NCBI RefSeq assembly: GCF_907164915.1 | Contig: NC_061869.1 | Location: forward strand, 26,715,616 to 26,779,615 | DNA: 64,000 nucleotides | Origin: Impatiens glandulifera | Taxonomy: Eukaryota; Streptophyta; Magnoliopsida; Ericales; Balsaminaceae | Reading direction: 5' to 3' | Part shown: in pieces, positions 1-11,529 of the stretch | Layout: every line of letters begins with the position of its first letter | Position numbering within the stretch: position 1 is the stretch's first letter | Program-made: the position numbers and the translations under genes | The notes under the pieces: model-generated | The model's database searches: none | What the model saw: the letters and a program-made list of their open reading frames with translations, nothing else | What the model was told of the DNA's origin: nothing

Positions 1-2932
1 TGGTTAACTTGACTATTTGACCTTGAACAAGATTCATTCCATCCATAACTTCCTGATGAAGATCCAGGTTAAATTCCCTTTCACAATCAAACTTTTCAGA
101 CTGTCTTTTGAAGAAGTTCTTTTCGAATTTGGAATAGGTGTTGTTGACGATGTTGATCTCATAAGTGTTTTTCTTCATGGTTTACTCTAATTCTTTTTGA
201 GTTGGAAGAAAAGAAGAGAATTCTTTCTTGTTTGAGCTATTACCCTTCTCAAGATTCATCATTCTGGACTGCATATCCAGCATATTCTTCTGAAGAGTTC
301 TCATCATCTCTGCCATAGACTTTAACAGCTTTGCCACTCCAAGAGAGGTTTCTTCAGTAGATGACACTTCTTGAGAGTTGGCAGGAGCGGTTTGAATGGG
401 ACTAACATGAGTATGAACCTTCATAGAATGCTTAAACTTTTCTTCATCTCTGAGAATATCTTCACAGACCTTAAGAATCTGTTCAGAAGGTCCTTCGAAG
501 TGAAGAGGTAGATCAACAACCTTTTCATTGATATTCACGGCTGTTATTTCAGGAGATGATCGAGGAGATGGTGAGCCAGGAATGAAGAATTGCGATAACG
601 TTAGACCTTGTGACGAATTATCATTGTTGTCTTGTTCCCCCTCAGCGGAAGAACTCTTATCATATTCATTTTCTTTTGAGGATTCCCCCTCAGATCGTGC
701 TTCAATAGGCTGAATAGCTTCAGCCTCTTTCACTAGAGACTTCTTTGTTTCAAGAAAAGGGGATTCCAGCACATCTGATTCCTGTAGAACAGACGGTTGA
801 ACAAGTTCGGAATTATTCTCTTCTTCTTCAATGATTGGAACAGGTTGAACGGGATCCTGAGTCTGATCAATACTTGGCTGATCCATAAGGCGTTTTTCTT
901 CAATAGACACATTCCCCATTTCGATAAAGTGAGCAGCAGCTTGCTCATCTTCTGGTAAGATCAAGTTATTATCTCCAAAGAGTTGCATTGGCTCGTCTTC
1001 ATCCGAAGAATTACCAAATGGATTCACCCCTGAACAGTTAACATTGTGAACATATCTGAAGATAGTTGAGCTATAGATTTTCATGATTTGATCAAGTCTC
1101 TTGAAGGTCTTTTCTTCTGCATCAGCATTTCTTTCCATTGGATTGAAGAGCTCGACCTCTGAGATTTGCTTCTACTAGTTCTTTCCTCTTGAGAGCTTCA
1201 TAGACCTTAGAGGTTTTAGCACATTTTAGGACTTGTTTCTCCACGTAGACCAGCTTCAACCATTTTCGCTTATACCTTTTTCTTTGATAACTTGATCATA
1301 CCTATTGGACACTCTGTTCAAAACCCAGGTATCGAAGATGTTAATCTTTGCAGCAGCTTTCACATTTGCTTGATCCATCATTAGATTGACAATGCAAGTT
1401 GCTTCTGAGACTTTCTCATTGGATTCGGTTGCGATTTCCTTGCTCTTTCCAATAACCTCAACAGGTTTAGGAGTTGGCCTTGGTTCACCAATATATATGC
1501 CAGCAGCACCCCTGGTGGCTCTCATGATTTCGTGAGGAGTTAGGGGCTTGGAAAAATGCTCTAATAAAGCGTTAGATTGGACTCCTTTTCCAGTGACAAT
1601 GGACTTTTCTGGAACATTTTTAGATACCGGTGGCTCGCCATTTTGGCAGAATGGGAGCCTGTTAAGATATTACAACAACAACAAGGGTAGGAACAATACC
1701 CTGCTCTGTTTTTCCATTAACAATAGCTTTAACGGCTATAGGATTATTTGGGCGGACAGGAGACAAAGTCCTGTCAATATTTTCAACATTTGGACCAACT
1801 GGCTTAACAGTTGGCTTGGTAGTATGTTCCAACACAAGAACAAATGCATATTCAACTTGTTCCAACAAAGGAACACTAAACTTAGGCACTTTGGCTAGAG
1901 TGGAAGGAGGGGTTACCTTTGAGGAAGCTTTGGATGATTTAGACGCCCTAAGCGCCTTTAACTTTTCTCCTTTTGAATCGGAAGACTTCGCCGGCTTTTT
2001 CAACTGGATGGCGGAAGGAGAAAGCGGAGACATCGGGATGGATGCAAGTGAGGAGGGACCTTGCTTTGTTCTGGAATCGACCACCCCATAATCTTTCTTC
2101 GAATAACTCTTTTGGCTATTAGAACTAGCCTCTAATTTGTTTATGGTTCTTGCTCTTTTAGCCCCCGTAGATAGAATAGAAGCGGCTAGTTGCTTGGAAC
2201 GAGTGACGGATCTTCCATACGTCTGTTGGCTAGACACGCCAGAGAGGGACTCCTTTGAGTTCTTCATTCTTGTGAGGGTGTTGCCAACGGTAAAGATGTT
2301 GAACACACGGCTAGTATTAATAGCCTCTCTTTCTCCCATAGGAACCCCCAAATATTCCATAAATCGGCTGAGTTGGGAACAAAACTCACCCTCTCTTTGT
2401 TCTTAGAGTCAATCGACCAACACAGATTACAAAAGAGCGTCGAAGCCTAGTTGACTTGATTGCCCTTAGAGATAGCCGTCATATAGTCAAATTGATCCTG
2501 ACTGTAGAGATGTAATGAACCTTCTCTTCCTTGAAGAGCCTTCGCAATAATGTCATTTAAGAGAATGAGATAGGGTTTGAGAACTTTCTTACACCCATTC
2601 AGCCTGATTTCCGAACCGTCGTCCGAAAGATGAAGATTGAACGTGTGACCCTCCGATGTAAGTTCAAAGAACTTTGCATAAGATGCCTCATCAAAAGATA
2701 TAACTGTTTCGTTCACTATTGTAGAGATAGAATCACCAACCATGGTTGTCGTTTTGAAGAACTCCCAGACTTCCTTCTCGTATAAAATAAAAGGGCCGTC
2801 GAGATACATTCCGAGGCCGGAATACTCTAAAGATATGAACATGTCAACCACCTCATGTTGATCAAAAGCATAAACCGAGGCAAAATCCACCTGCAAAGTA
2901 CAATGACCAAGGGTAATCTTCTTGTTGGTCAT
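1..2932 (-). pseudogene. Accessory ORF of L1 (Sirevirus-type extra ORF), broken
   Basis: The N-terminal part (2932-2447) is homologous to the accessory proteins at 41128, 42315, 43514 and 11508. Shared features are a start of the type LQVDFxSV, a GLxxxLxGP stretch, EFF and an LTSEG segment. I chose the ATG at 2932 because L2's protein starts with a matching MxNKK; an in-frame ATG at 2965 adds 11 residues. A TAG at 2447-2449 replaces the tryptophan of the conserved I/V-N-W-A motif, and homology continues after it. A frameshift near 2370 moves the reading to 2360-1662, a Ser/Lys-rich basic middle. Further segments (1525-1256, 1138-182) are acidic and then coiled-coil-like with Met/Leu heptads. 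There is no obvious transmembrane segment. Function unknown; the basic and coiled-coil composition suggests a nuclear or structural role, as inference. Confidence 0.7.
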
Positions 2933-2965
2933 TTGAGAGAAGATGAACAGACTCAAGATGAACAA

Positions 2966-3864
2966 AATTCTTAGAGAGAAGTTTGAAGAAAGCTAAGGCT
3001 CTTGAGAGATTTGAGAGCGTAAACGTTTCAATCGCATGCAATATGTCCTTATATAGACTTCGAAGAGTCGCATGGCTTAACCGTCACTTTTCATAAAGGT
3101 AGGACCCACTAATTAATGTTAGACGTCTTATCCCACAGAGTCATCATTAAATTTAGGGGTATATTAGTCATTCTCTTCTAACTTGAAAGACACATGTCTT
3201 CATGTTATTTGAAAGTGAATGTTTTAATGTTTGAGCGGGAAAGTTAGATGACACGGCATATAGGACATTTGTCCTTGATTAGTCTAATAGCACACGTAGT
3301 TAGACATTTTTCTTACTTCTCCAATCCATATGATATAAGCGTCTATTAGACGCATGAGTCTATTAGACGCAAGCGTCTAATCACGTGTCTTATAGATGTA
3401 TAATGTCTATTAGACGTCGACGTCTAATTACGCATGAACAACACGTATTAGACGTGTGTTTGGTTAGACGTTAGCGTCCAATTGCTCTTGTCTTATAAAT
3501 GTCTAAGTGTCTATTAGACTTCAACGTCTAACCGCGCAGGTTATTAACCAAGACACTTTAACTTAGAGAAATAGAGTGTGTAATTAAGAATACGTTTAAG
3601 TACATGCTTTTTCTTTTAGACAACCTTGTCTAATAGACCGATTAAAGTTTTAGTCTGTGTGCATCTTTATTTATACAATAAATTTCCCTCTTAATTTATG
3701 CATGTACAAAAAGAATGAATAAATGTTTTGAGGTCCTTAAGAACAAAAAGTATTTTAAGGCAGAAAACAATTAGTCCTTAGGAGTGGCAAGAGCCACTAT
3801 TAAACTTTTAAAACATATACTCATAAGAGTATGCTCCAAGCTTCCTTCTTGCAGCTTCCTTGTA
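2966..3864. other. Noncoding gap between gag and accessory ORF of L1
   Basis: No coding sequence is seen. The stretch 3340-3640 contains many dispersed TTAGACG and CGTCTAA half-sites like those in the LTR minisatellites. The segment at 3800-3860 matches 12440-12510 of L2, so both elements join gag-side sequence to the same downstream noncoding sequence. This is where pol would be expected. Confidence 0.6.
3048..3055 (-). promoter_or_regulatory. TATA box for L1 accessory ORF
   Basis: On the minus strand the bases read TATATAAG, about 116 bp before the ATG at 2932 and 83 bp before the alternative ATG at 2965. A TATA-like box occurs in a comparable place before the accessory ORFs of L2, OUT, IN and R, which suggests an internal promoter rather than expression only from the LTR. 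Confidence 0.6.
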
Positions 3865-4884
3865 TCACCTCAGATTCCTGAGCTTCTTCTTCTCTTGCCA
3901 TGAAGCAAGCAACCTCATCTCACTATCACTAGATGAAGAATCAGAATCACTCTGGTTCTGTTTGTTCTTTCTGTCGCCTACCAAGAGAGCCTTCATCTCC
4001 TTTTCTTCTTCCTTCTTCTTCTCATCACGCTTCGACTTCCGACATTCTGATTGGTAATGAACTAAAATACCACAGTTAAAACACTTAACATTAGCTTTAG
4101 ATTTCTTTTCATTAGTATTTGAAGAGCTTGAGTTAGAGTTGCTCTTCTTCATGAAGTTGCAAAACTTCTTCACGAAGAGAGACATAGCATTGCTGATGGG
4201 CAACTGTCGTCACTTCAGGGGCAACTGGTGGCTCTTATGCAGTCACCAAGGCTTTAGTAATGATGGTGGATAAGGGTTGATATTCTTCAATCCTTGAGTT
4301 CAACTCGAACTCATAGGCCTTGAGATCTTGTGGAGGTCTTTGGATTCCCTCATTGCCATCGTCTTTATGTCTCACTCCTTTGGTAAAGCTCGCATGACCT
4401 TGATGGAAATCTCCCTATTGCTATAGGTCTTGCCAAGAATGGATAGAGTGGAGATAACTTTGCTGAACCATGCGTCAAACTCAGTCATTGTTTCTCCAGG
4501 ACGCATTTTGAAATTGTCGAACTGCTGAGTGGCAACCATGATTTTTTTCTCTTTAGTTTTCTCATTGCCCTCACATAGTTGGGTGAGTATGTCCTAGATC
4601 TCTTCGGTAGTCTCGCACTCGTTGATATAGTTGAACATGCTGTCATCAAGAGATCTATATAGGACGTCCAATGCCATGTTGTTGAGGTTATTCCTCCTCT
4701 TTTCTTCGTTGTTCCATTCGGATTTCTCCTTTTCAATCTTGACGGGACCATCTGTGATAACACTCCACTTGTCATCATGAAGAGAGAAAAGGTGAGCACG
4801 GACTCTCTTCTTCCACACAATGTAGTTTTCTTTTGAAAACGTAGGGATTGCGGTAACATTGGAATCTTTGAATATGATCAACAT
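3865..4884 (-). pseudogene. gag: gag of L1 (copia-type UBN2 gag with CCHC knuckle), broken
   Basis: The N-terminal half (4884-4594) has the copia gag opening FSKENYIVWKKRVRAHL, then a SEWNxEEKRRNNLxNMALD segment and a MFNYI stretch. Its continuation in another frame (MRPGETMTEF, ALP) matches gag of L2 and IN. The C-terminal part (4203-3865) contains a zinc knuckle of spacing CX2CX4HX4C starting CFNC, followed by Lys/Glu- and Ser/Asp-rich tails. Stops and frameshifts (for example around 4594 and 4204) break it, so it is a pseudogene. Gag would form the particle shell and bind RNA. The sequence after the knuckle ends abruptly at 3865, next to the missing pol region. Confidence 0.75.
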
Positions 4885-4914
4885 TCTTGGTGATAGCTTG
4901 AGAATAGAAACAGG

Positions 4915-4926
4915 GCTCAGATACAA
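4915..4926 (-). promoter_or_regulatory. Degenerate primer binding site of L1 (tRNA-iMet)
   Basis: Minus-strand TTGTATCTGAGC differs at two positions from the canonical TGGTATCAGAGC and lies directly after the LTR end (CCTATCA at 4929). This fixes the LTR boundary and orientation. Confidence 0.7.
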
Positions 4927-4928
4927 AT

Positions 4929-6469
4929 TGATAGGATCAGTGTAATCAATAGAGATAGGGGTCTAACTATTGATGACAACTTTTGGAAAACGGTTTGATA
5001 AAAATCCTGTTAGGGATTAATATCACTTTTTATTCTTCACAAACCCTTGCAAACTCTTGAAGCGATTCAAGTGCTAAAACGTTTCCTCAGGTTTGAAGCT
5101 AATAACCAATGAAAGAAGAGAAGACAAAATGTAAATGATACAGCGATTTGTTTATGGATGTTCGGAGAAAATTCTCCTATGTCACCCCTTCTTACACCAT
5201 CAGAAGTATTCACTATACTTATTTGAATCAAATACAATTTATTGGCTAGCTAACTGTTGAACAGAACAGACTCTGTTCAGCTTACAATATGTTTAAGAAT
5301 TTCACTCATCTTGACAGATTTTGATTCGCTCTTGAACTTGAAGATGTAAAGATCAGAAAGTGTAAGAGTATGAGATTGATAGTAGGTAAAGATTATAAAA
5401 TCAGTACACTCATAAAACTTGTTGTTCACCGATAAAAACTTATAGGTCAACTGTTGTCCTTGAGGATCTATATATACAAGACAATCACCAACGGTCGAAT
5501 CTTCTAGATGGACATGTGGCAAGCGCATATTGGAAAGCCTCCATAGTACAAGCGTACAACAGGCTCTGTGCACAAGGATCGTGGTCGTACCGAACTGGTA
5601 GTGCGCCGAATATTCTTTTGAAACTATCCTTTACCAAACAAGTAGTGGAGGAATATTCGTGTACGTGGCATTCTTTCATTGGGTACAGATAGCTAGCGTA
5701 CTGGACAACAAGGATGAGTGGAGCAGGAGTAGCATACAACTAGTTGATCGTGAGTAGACGGATGCTAACTTCAAGTAGCTGCTGAAGAAAGGCATTAGAC
5801 GTGCTTCGCTAGACTGCCAAGTCTAAGGAAGTTAGACGCCCACGTCTAATAGCGAGATCCATTAGACCACCAAGTCTTATGTAATTAGACTGCATGTCTA
5901 ACTATGTTTCACTTCAGACTTGTCTGAAGAAGTTAGACACCAGTGTCTAACTTTCATCTATTAGACTACACGTCTAACTACGTATCTGTTAGAATGCACG
6001 TCTAACTACGTATTTGTTAGACCGCACGTCTAACTATGTATCTGTTAGACTGCACGTATAATTACGTATCTAATAGACTGCATGTCTAACTTTGTATCTG
6101 TTATACTGCACGTCTAACTACGTATCTATTAGACTGCACGTTTAACTACGTATCTATTAGACTGTACGTCTAACTACGTATTTGTTAGACTACATGTCTA
6201 ACTACGTATCTGTTAAATTGTACGTCTAACTATGTCTGTTAGACTGCATGTCTAACTATGTATCTGTTAGATTGCACGTCTAACTACGTATCTGTTAGAT
6301 TGCACGTCTAACTAGCGACACATCTAATAAGCCTGTTTCAAACCAAGTCTAACTTAGCATAGTTTGATGCACCTGCACAAAAACAATTAGACGACTTAGA
6401 TTCATTCTTAATCAAAGTTTTACTAATACATCATTAAAATAACGTTGATAAAAATACTTTGACCTAACA
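4929..6469 (-). repeat. 5' LTR of L1 (1541 bp)
   Basis: On the minus strand it runs from TGTTAGGT (6469) to CCTATCA (4929), with TG...CA ends. It aligns with the LTRs at 6470-7940 and 14372-16049. A minisatellite (5826-6318) lies in U3. The TATA box is TATATATA at 5469-5476, with a Myb/MSA-like core (CCAACGGTC on plus, 5488-5496) just upstream in transcription direction. A block at 5152-5190 resembling GGGTGAC...CTCCGAACATCCATAAA is conserved in the LTRs of all the copia elements here. Confidence 0.8.
5826..6318. repeat. Minisatellite in U3 of L1 LTR, unit about 28 bp
   Basis: Repeats of TCTGTTAGACTGCACGTC followed by TAACTACGTA, about a dozen and a half degenerate copies. Each unit contains TTAGAC-TGCAC-GTCTAA, a 6-bp-arm inverted repeat. 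Point differences between neighbouring units are common. Confidence 0.85.
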
Positions 6470-7940
6470 TACTTTGAATTGAATACAACTCACTGAGCTA
6501 GTTAACATTCTATTAAACTGATCAACCTCTGTTCAACTTACAATGTTCTCACAGTTATACAGTAATTGAATTTCCCTCTTAATATTGAAAGATGTAAGAA
6601 GTAAGTAAGAGCAAGAGCAAGATTGCAGGTAAGGCAGTAAGTTAGGTAATTTGTAAGTGAACAACTTGGTTAGTATGTAATTCAATGATTCGTCAGTTGT
6701 CCTTGAGCATCTATTTGTAGTAGAAGGACACCAACGGTCAAATCTTCTTTGTGGACACATGGCATGTGTCCGTTGGACGACCGCCTATAGTACTAAAGTA
6801 CAACAAACTTTGAGCAATTGGATCGTGACCATAACGAACAAGTAGTGCTCTGGATATCCTCTAATATTGTCTTGTACTGGACAGGAAGTTAAAGACTATT
6901 TGCGTACGTGGCGATAATTCATTTGATATAATTAACTGGCTTGTCAGACTACACGAGTGGAGAAGGAGTACAAGATAACTAGTTATAGGTGGTTAGACAT
7001 ATGCTTTCTTTAGACGACTACTAAAACAAGGCATTAGACGTGCTCCTTTAGACCTCGTCTAACTAGGCATCCCTTTAGACCTCGTCTAAAGAAGTTAGAC
7101 ATCCTCGTCTAACTACGCATCCCTTTAGACCTCGTCTAAAAGAGTTAGACGTACTCGTCTAACTACGCATCACTTTATACCTCGTCTAAATGAGTTAGAC
7201 GTACCCGTCTAACTACGCTTCCCTTTAGACCTCGTCTAAATGAGTTTGACGTCATCGTCTAACTACACATCCCTTTAGATCTCATCTAAAGGAGTTAGAC
7301 ATCCTCATCTAACTACGCATCCCTTTAGACCTTGTCTAAAGAAGTTAGACGTCCTTGTCTAACTACGCATCCCTTTAGACAATGTCTAAAGGAGTTAGAC
7401 TTCCACGTCTAACTACGCATCCCTTTAGACCTTGTCTAAAGTAGTTAGACGTACTTGTCTAACTATGCATCCCTTTATACCTCGTCTAAAGGAGTTAGAC
7501 GTACCTGTCTAACCACGCTTCCCTTTAGAGGAGTTTGACGTCATCGTCTAACTACGCATCCCTTTAGATCTCGTCTAACTACACATCCCTTTAGACATCC
7601 TCGTCTAACTACACATCCCTTTAGACCTCTTCTAAAGGAAATAGACTTCCACGTCTATCTACGCATCCCTTTAGACCTCTTATAAAGGCGTTAGATGTAC
7701 CCGTCTAACTACGTATGACGTCTAAGATAGCCTTCTTTAGACCACGTCTAAAGTAGCATAGTCTTATATATGCATCTGCACAAAATAAATAGACAACTTA
7801 GTTTTATTCTATTTAAACATCATAAAAATTATGTTCTTAAGATAATGTTCCAGATCATAGCTTTTGTTTATTTATATTCCAAGTTAATTATTTCTCACTT
7901 AATTAACTCTTTTCTTTACTTTGTTTTAATTATTCCAACA
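6470..7940 (-). repeat. 3' LTR of L2, U5 end displaced by L1 insertion
   Basis: It begins on the minus strand with TGTTGG at 7940, directly after a purine-rich tract, and aligns with 16049-14647 of the 5' LTR. Homology stops at 6470, where the L1 LTR starts. The missing U5 (equivalent of 14372-14646) should lie beyond the left window edge. A Myb-like core CCAACGGTCA is at 6731-6740. Confidence 0.8.
7037..7740. repeat. Minisatellite in U3 of L2 3' LTR, unit about 50 bp
   Basis: About 14 copies of a unit with two hairpin-forming parts: CCTTTAGAC-CTC-GTCTAAAGG (9-bp arms) and GTTAGACG-TCCT-CGTCTAAC (8-bp arms). Many substitutions hit one arm only. The same unit fills the same slot in the 5' LTR (15213-15830). 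Confidence 0.9.
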
Positions 7941-7955
7941 ATTTCCCCATTTTAT
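7941..7955 (-). promoter_or_regulatory. Polypurine tract of L2
   Basis: Minus-strand AAAATGGGGAAAT directly precedes the LTR start TGTTGG, the normal place for plus-strand DNA priming. Confidence 0.65.
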
Positions 7956-8149
7956 ATGATGTTAAAAAATATGCAATCTTTATCAAGAAAAATATACCTC
8001 CATCAAATAAGATTAAGCTCAAAGTAAATCACCAAGGTATTTAAACATAGTTTTAAAGTACAAAACAAAGAAAAGCACCAGGTGAAAGATTTAGTGTCCT
8101 TCCCTTTTTACTCTTGGATTTGCGCCGCTTTGGGGAATTGATTCTCCAT

Positions 8150-11100
8150 TTAAGAGGTTTTGAAATCGACTGATTGCTCGATCTCCACTACTACCTCCTC
8201 TGTCGCCTCCACGACCTTGGCCTCTTTTGTCTGGTGCACAACTACCTCCGCCTCATTCAATAGTTTTTCGTTTAGATTTTGATCGAGTTCTTCGAGTAGA
8301 AGTTGCTCCCCCTCTTTTGCTTCCTTCCCCCTTTTTAACATTATTCATATTGGCAACGATAAGAGCTCTTTCTTTCTCAGCAGCAACTGCAGCTTCTTCT
8401 TCAACTTGAAATTGCCTTGCAATGGTGTCAGCGTGCTCTAATCGCTTAGCCTCTTCCCTTTTTAATGAATTAGACATCTCCATTATTTGGGACTAAATAA
8501 GTTCAATTATGGTTCTTGTCCCTTAGTGAAGCTCTAATTTGAAATTCTTTGATTCAACAAGATGATCCGACTATCGTTGAAAAAAGTTCTTTTCCAGCTT
8601 CTTGTACTGAATATGCAAGAGGTTGACTTCGTATGTATTTCACTTTAATGTTTTCTCAGTTTCCTTTTGATTGACAGACCCCTTCTCAAGATTTTCCAAT
8701 CTGGAGGACATGTCCATTATGTTCTGTTGCATAGAACTTAACGCATCCATAATTACATTGCAAAAGTTTGCTCCTTTAGGAGAGGCTTCTTCGGAGGAAC
8801 GAGCAGCAGAAGATACGACTTGGGAGCAAGTTGGAGTAGTGCGAATTGGGTTCACATTCAAGTTCACTTGTAAGGAATGCTCTAGTTCTTTGTCTTTTTT
8901 TTGGGGGGGGGGGGGAGAAGGAGCATTTGATACATTCCTTAAATTTTCTTTTCCATTTAAGATTTGAACACATACATGATTAACACACTCTGAAATATCT
9001 TTAGAGTGAAGAGGTAGATCAGAAACGTTCTCAACGATGTGTGCGACTGTCTTGATAGGTGAAGATGGATGAGTACTTGAAAGGATGAGGAGGTCTCAGC
9101 ATTTTTATAATTTTCCCCCTCAACAAAAGGAGTCTTCATTGGAGCTACTTGCTTCAAGGGTTCCCCCTCAGCTTGTGAACCTAGTATCTGTTCGGAATTC
9201 TTTGGTGGTTTCCCCTCAATCAATAGTGATTTTTCTACTTCAGACGTAGGAGGAGCCACTTCAAATGTCTACTTCTGAGGAATGGGCGTCTGTTCAGCTT
9301 TAGATGCTACTACCTCCTCTTCTATATGGATTTCTGGTTGAACCACAACAAGGGTCTATTCAACATAATGCTGGGCAATTAGAAGCTTTTCTTCAAAAGA
9401 AAAGTTGACAAGCTTAGTGAGATAGATAGCATCATGCTCTTCATTTTCAGAAATAATTTGTTCAGCTCTAATGATTCGTAGGGGCTCGCCTTGAAGAGGA
9501 GACATGTCATAAATGTCATCGGAACTGTTGACCTCTGCACCGACTTGAACAATATTTGACCGAGATGACTCGGTGCAATGAACATATCGGATGACTGTGA
9601 AGAAATAGTCATTCAATAGCAAGGTAAGTCATTTCAGTGCATTCAGTTCTGAAAGAGCATCATTGTCAAGAGGATTTAAATTTTCCTTTCTCGCCTCAAG
9701 TAGAGGATAAAGAGAACGACCCATAACATTTGCCACAACGAGATCCTTCCTTTTGAGTGCGTCATGGACTTTAGTTGTTTTATTAATTTCTCCATTTTTA
9801 TTAATTTTTTCCATTCTTTTTCGATCTCGCCACCGGAGATAATTTCATCGGATTAGGAGATTATCCTGTGATTCATCTATGTATCGAAGAATTCGATCTT
9901 ATCAGCAGCTTTCAATCCAATTTGTTCCATAACGAGATTGAAGATAAGGTTGGCCTCTGGAACTTTTTCAAGAATCTCTTCAGCAACACCTTTTCCTTTT
10001 CCAGGAACTTCAGCTGGTTTGGATGTAGGCACTAGTTCTCTAATAGTGATGCCTAGAGCCCCCTTGCTGCTCTTAAAATTTCATAAGGAGACAGAGTCTT
10101 CTGAAATGCCCCTTCTGGAAGCTCAGTCACTATTCCCGTTGCCTTCTTAACGGGTGTTTCTTCAATAATTTCAATAGCAAGCGTCTCAACATTCGACTGA
10201 ATGGGAGCTTGTTCGAAAGAGACAATAGAAACAGGAGTGAGAGCATTTACCTGCTCTGTTTCAACAGTTATATTGACATTACCAGTAGCATCAGTAGTTA
10301 CTGATTCATCACGGAAAGTAGGCGATTCTTCCCTGTCAATACATAGAATATTTTGACCAACTGACTCAAGAGTTGGTCTTTCAGCTTGTTCCATCACAAG
10401 AACATCAATATTTGGCACTACGGTCGGGGGTGGAGGAGATTACCTTAGTAGACTTTTTGGCGACCTTAGACGCCTTCGTCTGATCAACAACAAGAGTAGA
10501 CGACCTAGCCCACTTCTTTTATCAGGATGGCTGAAGGTGAAGGCGAAAGAGACGAAATAGGGATGGTGGCGAAGGGAGGATTTTCTTGTCTTGACCTTTT
10601 AGTAATGGAGTAACCTGCTCTAGAGTCCCTCCTTGGTGCTCTGTTTTGGCTGTTAGAGCTAGAAGCAGACTCCATGATAGAGGATCTATCTCTTTTAGCG
10701 CTCGTCGTGCAGTTGGAGGTAGCTTAATGCTTGGACCGAATGATCGATTAACCACTCGTATGTTGGCTAGAGGATCTACGATTCAACTCCTTAGAGACTT
10801 TCATCCTTGTTATGGTGCCTTTAACAGAAATATTAGTGAATATTCGATAGGGGTTAACAACCTCACCCCTCCCTTGGGAATGCCTAGATGCTCCATGAAC
10901 TAGCCGAGTTGGATTGAAAAGCCCACACTCTGCTTGTTCTTTGAATAAATTATCTGGCAAAGATTTGAGAACAGGGTAGAAGCCTAGTTAATCGGAATAC
11001 CTTTAGATATGGGTGTCATGTAGTCAAATCTGTCTTGGGTATATAGGTCGAATGAACCTGCCTTACCCTGAAGTGCCTTATTCACAATGTCGTTTAGAAG

Positions 11101-11508
11101 ACAGAAATGAGGCTTCATGACCTTCTTCTTCCCATTTATTTTGATCGAACTACCTGATTTTGAAAAAATGATCTGCATCTCTAAAATAATATGGTCAATG
11201 ATAGTAACGTCAAAGGTATGACCCTCAGACGGTAGTTCAAAGAACTCAGTGAATTATCGATTCAGAGAAGGAGATAGTTTTTCGTTCACCGTCGTCGTTA
11301 TCGATTCTTCAACCACCTTCCCCGTCTTGAAGAACTCACGCACCTCTTTTTCATATAGAATATAGGGACCACTAAGATACTTACTGAGGCCAGAATACTC
11401 GAAAGATCTGAACATATCCACAATATCTTGTTGTTTGATAGAATAGACTGAATCAAAGTCTACCTGCAGAGTATTGTGAGCAAGGGAAACAATCTTCTTG
11501 TTACCCAT
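8150..11508 (-). pseudogene. Accessory ORF of L2, broken
   Basis: Translation from the ATG at 11508 (MGNKK) gives the conserved N-domain with LQVDFDSVYS, SGLSKYLSGP and a VREFFK stretch. A frameshift follows near 11254. The second half of the domain (11178-10984) ends in PIN followed by TAG at 10984-10986. Other family members have tryptophan at this site, and L1 has a TAG there too. Later pieces match L1: an RYVH region (9622-9356), Lys/Ser-rich linkers and a Met/Leu coiled coil (8867-8640). A charged coiled coil and Arg/Lys-rich tail lie at 8483-8150. A T8/G-run homopolymer lies at about 8892-8918 within it. Function unknown. No transmembrane segment is evident, so I see no sign of an envelope protein. 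Confidence 0.7.
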
Positions 11509-11529
11509 CTTTGAATGTAAGAATTAGAT

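Larger units (their letters stand above)
1..6469 (-). mobile_element. L1: pol-less Ty1/copia-type LTR element, left end outside window
   Basis: In minus-strand order it consists of a 5' LTR (6469-4929), a degenerate tRNA-iMet primer site, a broken gag, about 900 bp of noncoding DNA and one long accessory ORF that runs off the left edge. No protease, integrase, RT or RNase H sequence lies between gag and the accessory gene, so it depended on helper enzymes or lost pol. Its LTR begins exactly where the LTR of L2 is cut off (6469/6470), so it most likely inserted into the 3' LTR of L2. The bases at 6470-6474 (TACTT) would then be one copy of its target duplication. The 3' LTR is expected left of position 1. 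Confidence 0.8.

Noticed and set aside
7037..7740. CRISPR-like regular repeat array
   Set aside because: Repeats are contiguous and degenerate without unique spacers, lie in LTR U3, and the window is plant DNA.
8892..8918. T8 plus G-run homopolymer in the L2 accessory ORF as a slippage signal
   Set aside because: It is not conserved in L1, IN, OUT or R, and could be an assembly or polymerase artefact.
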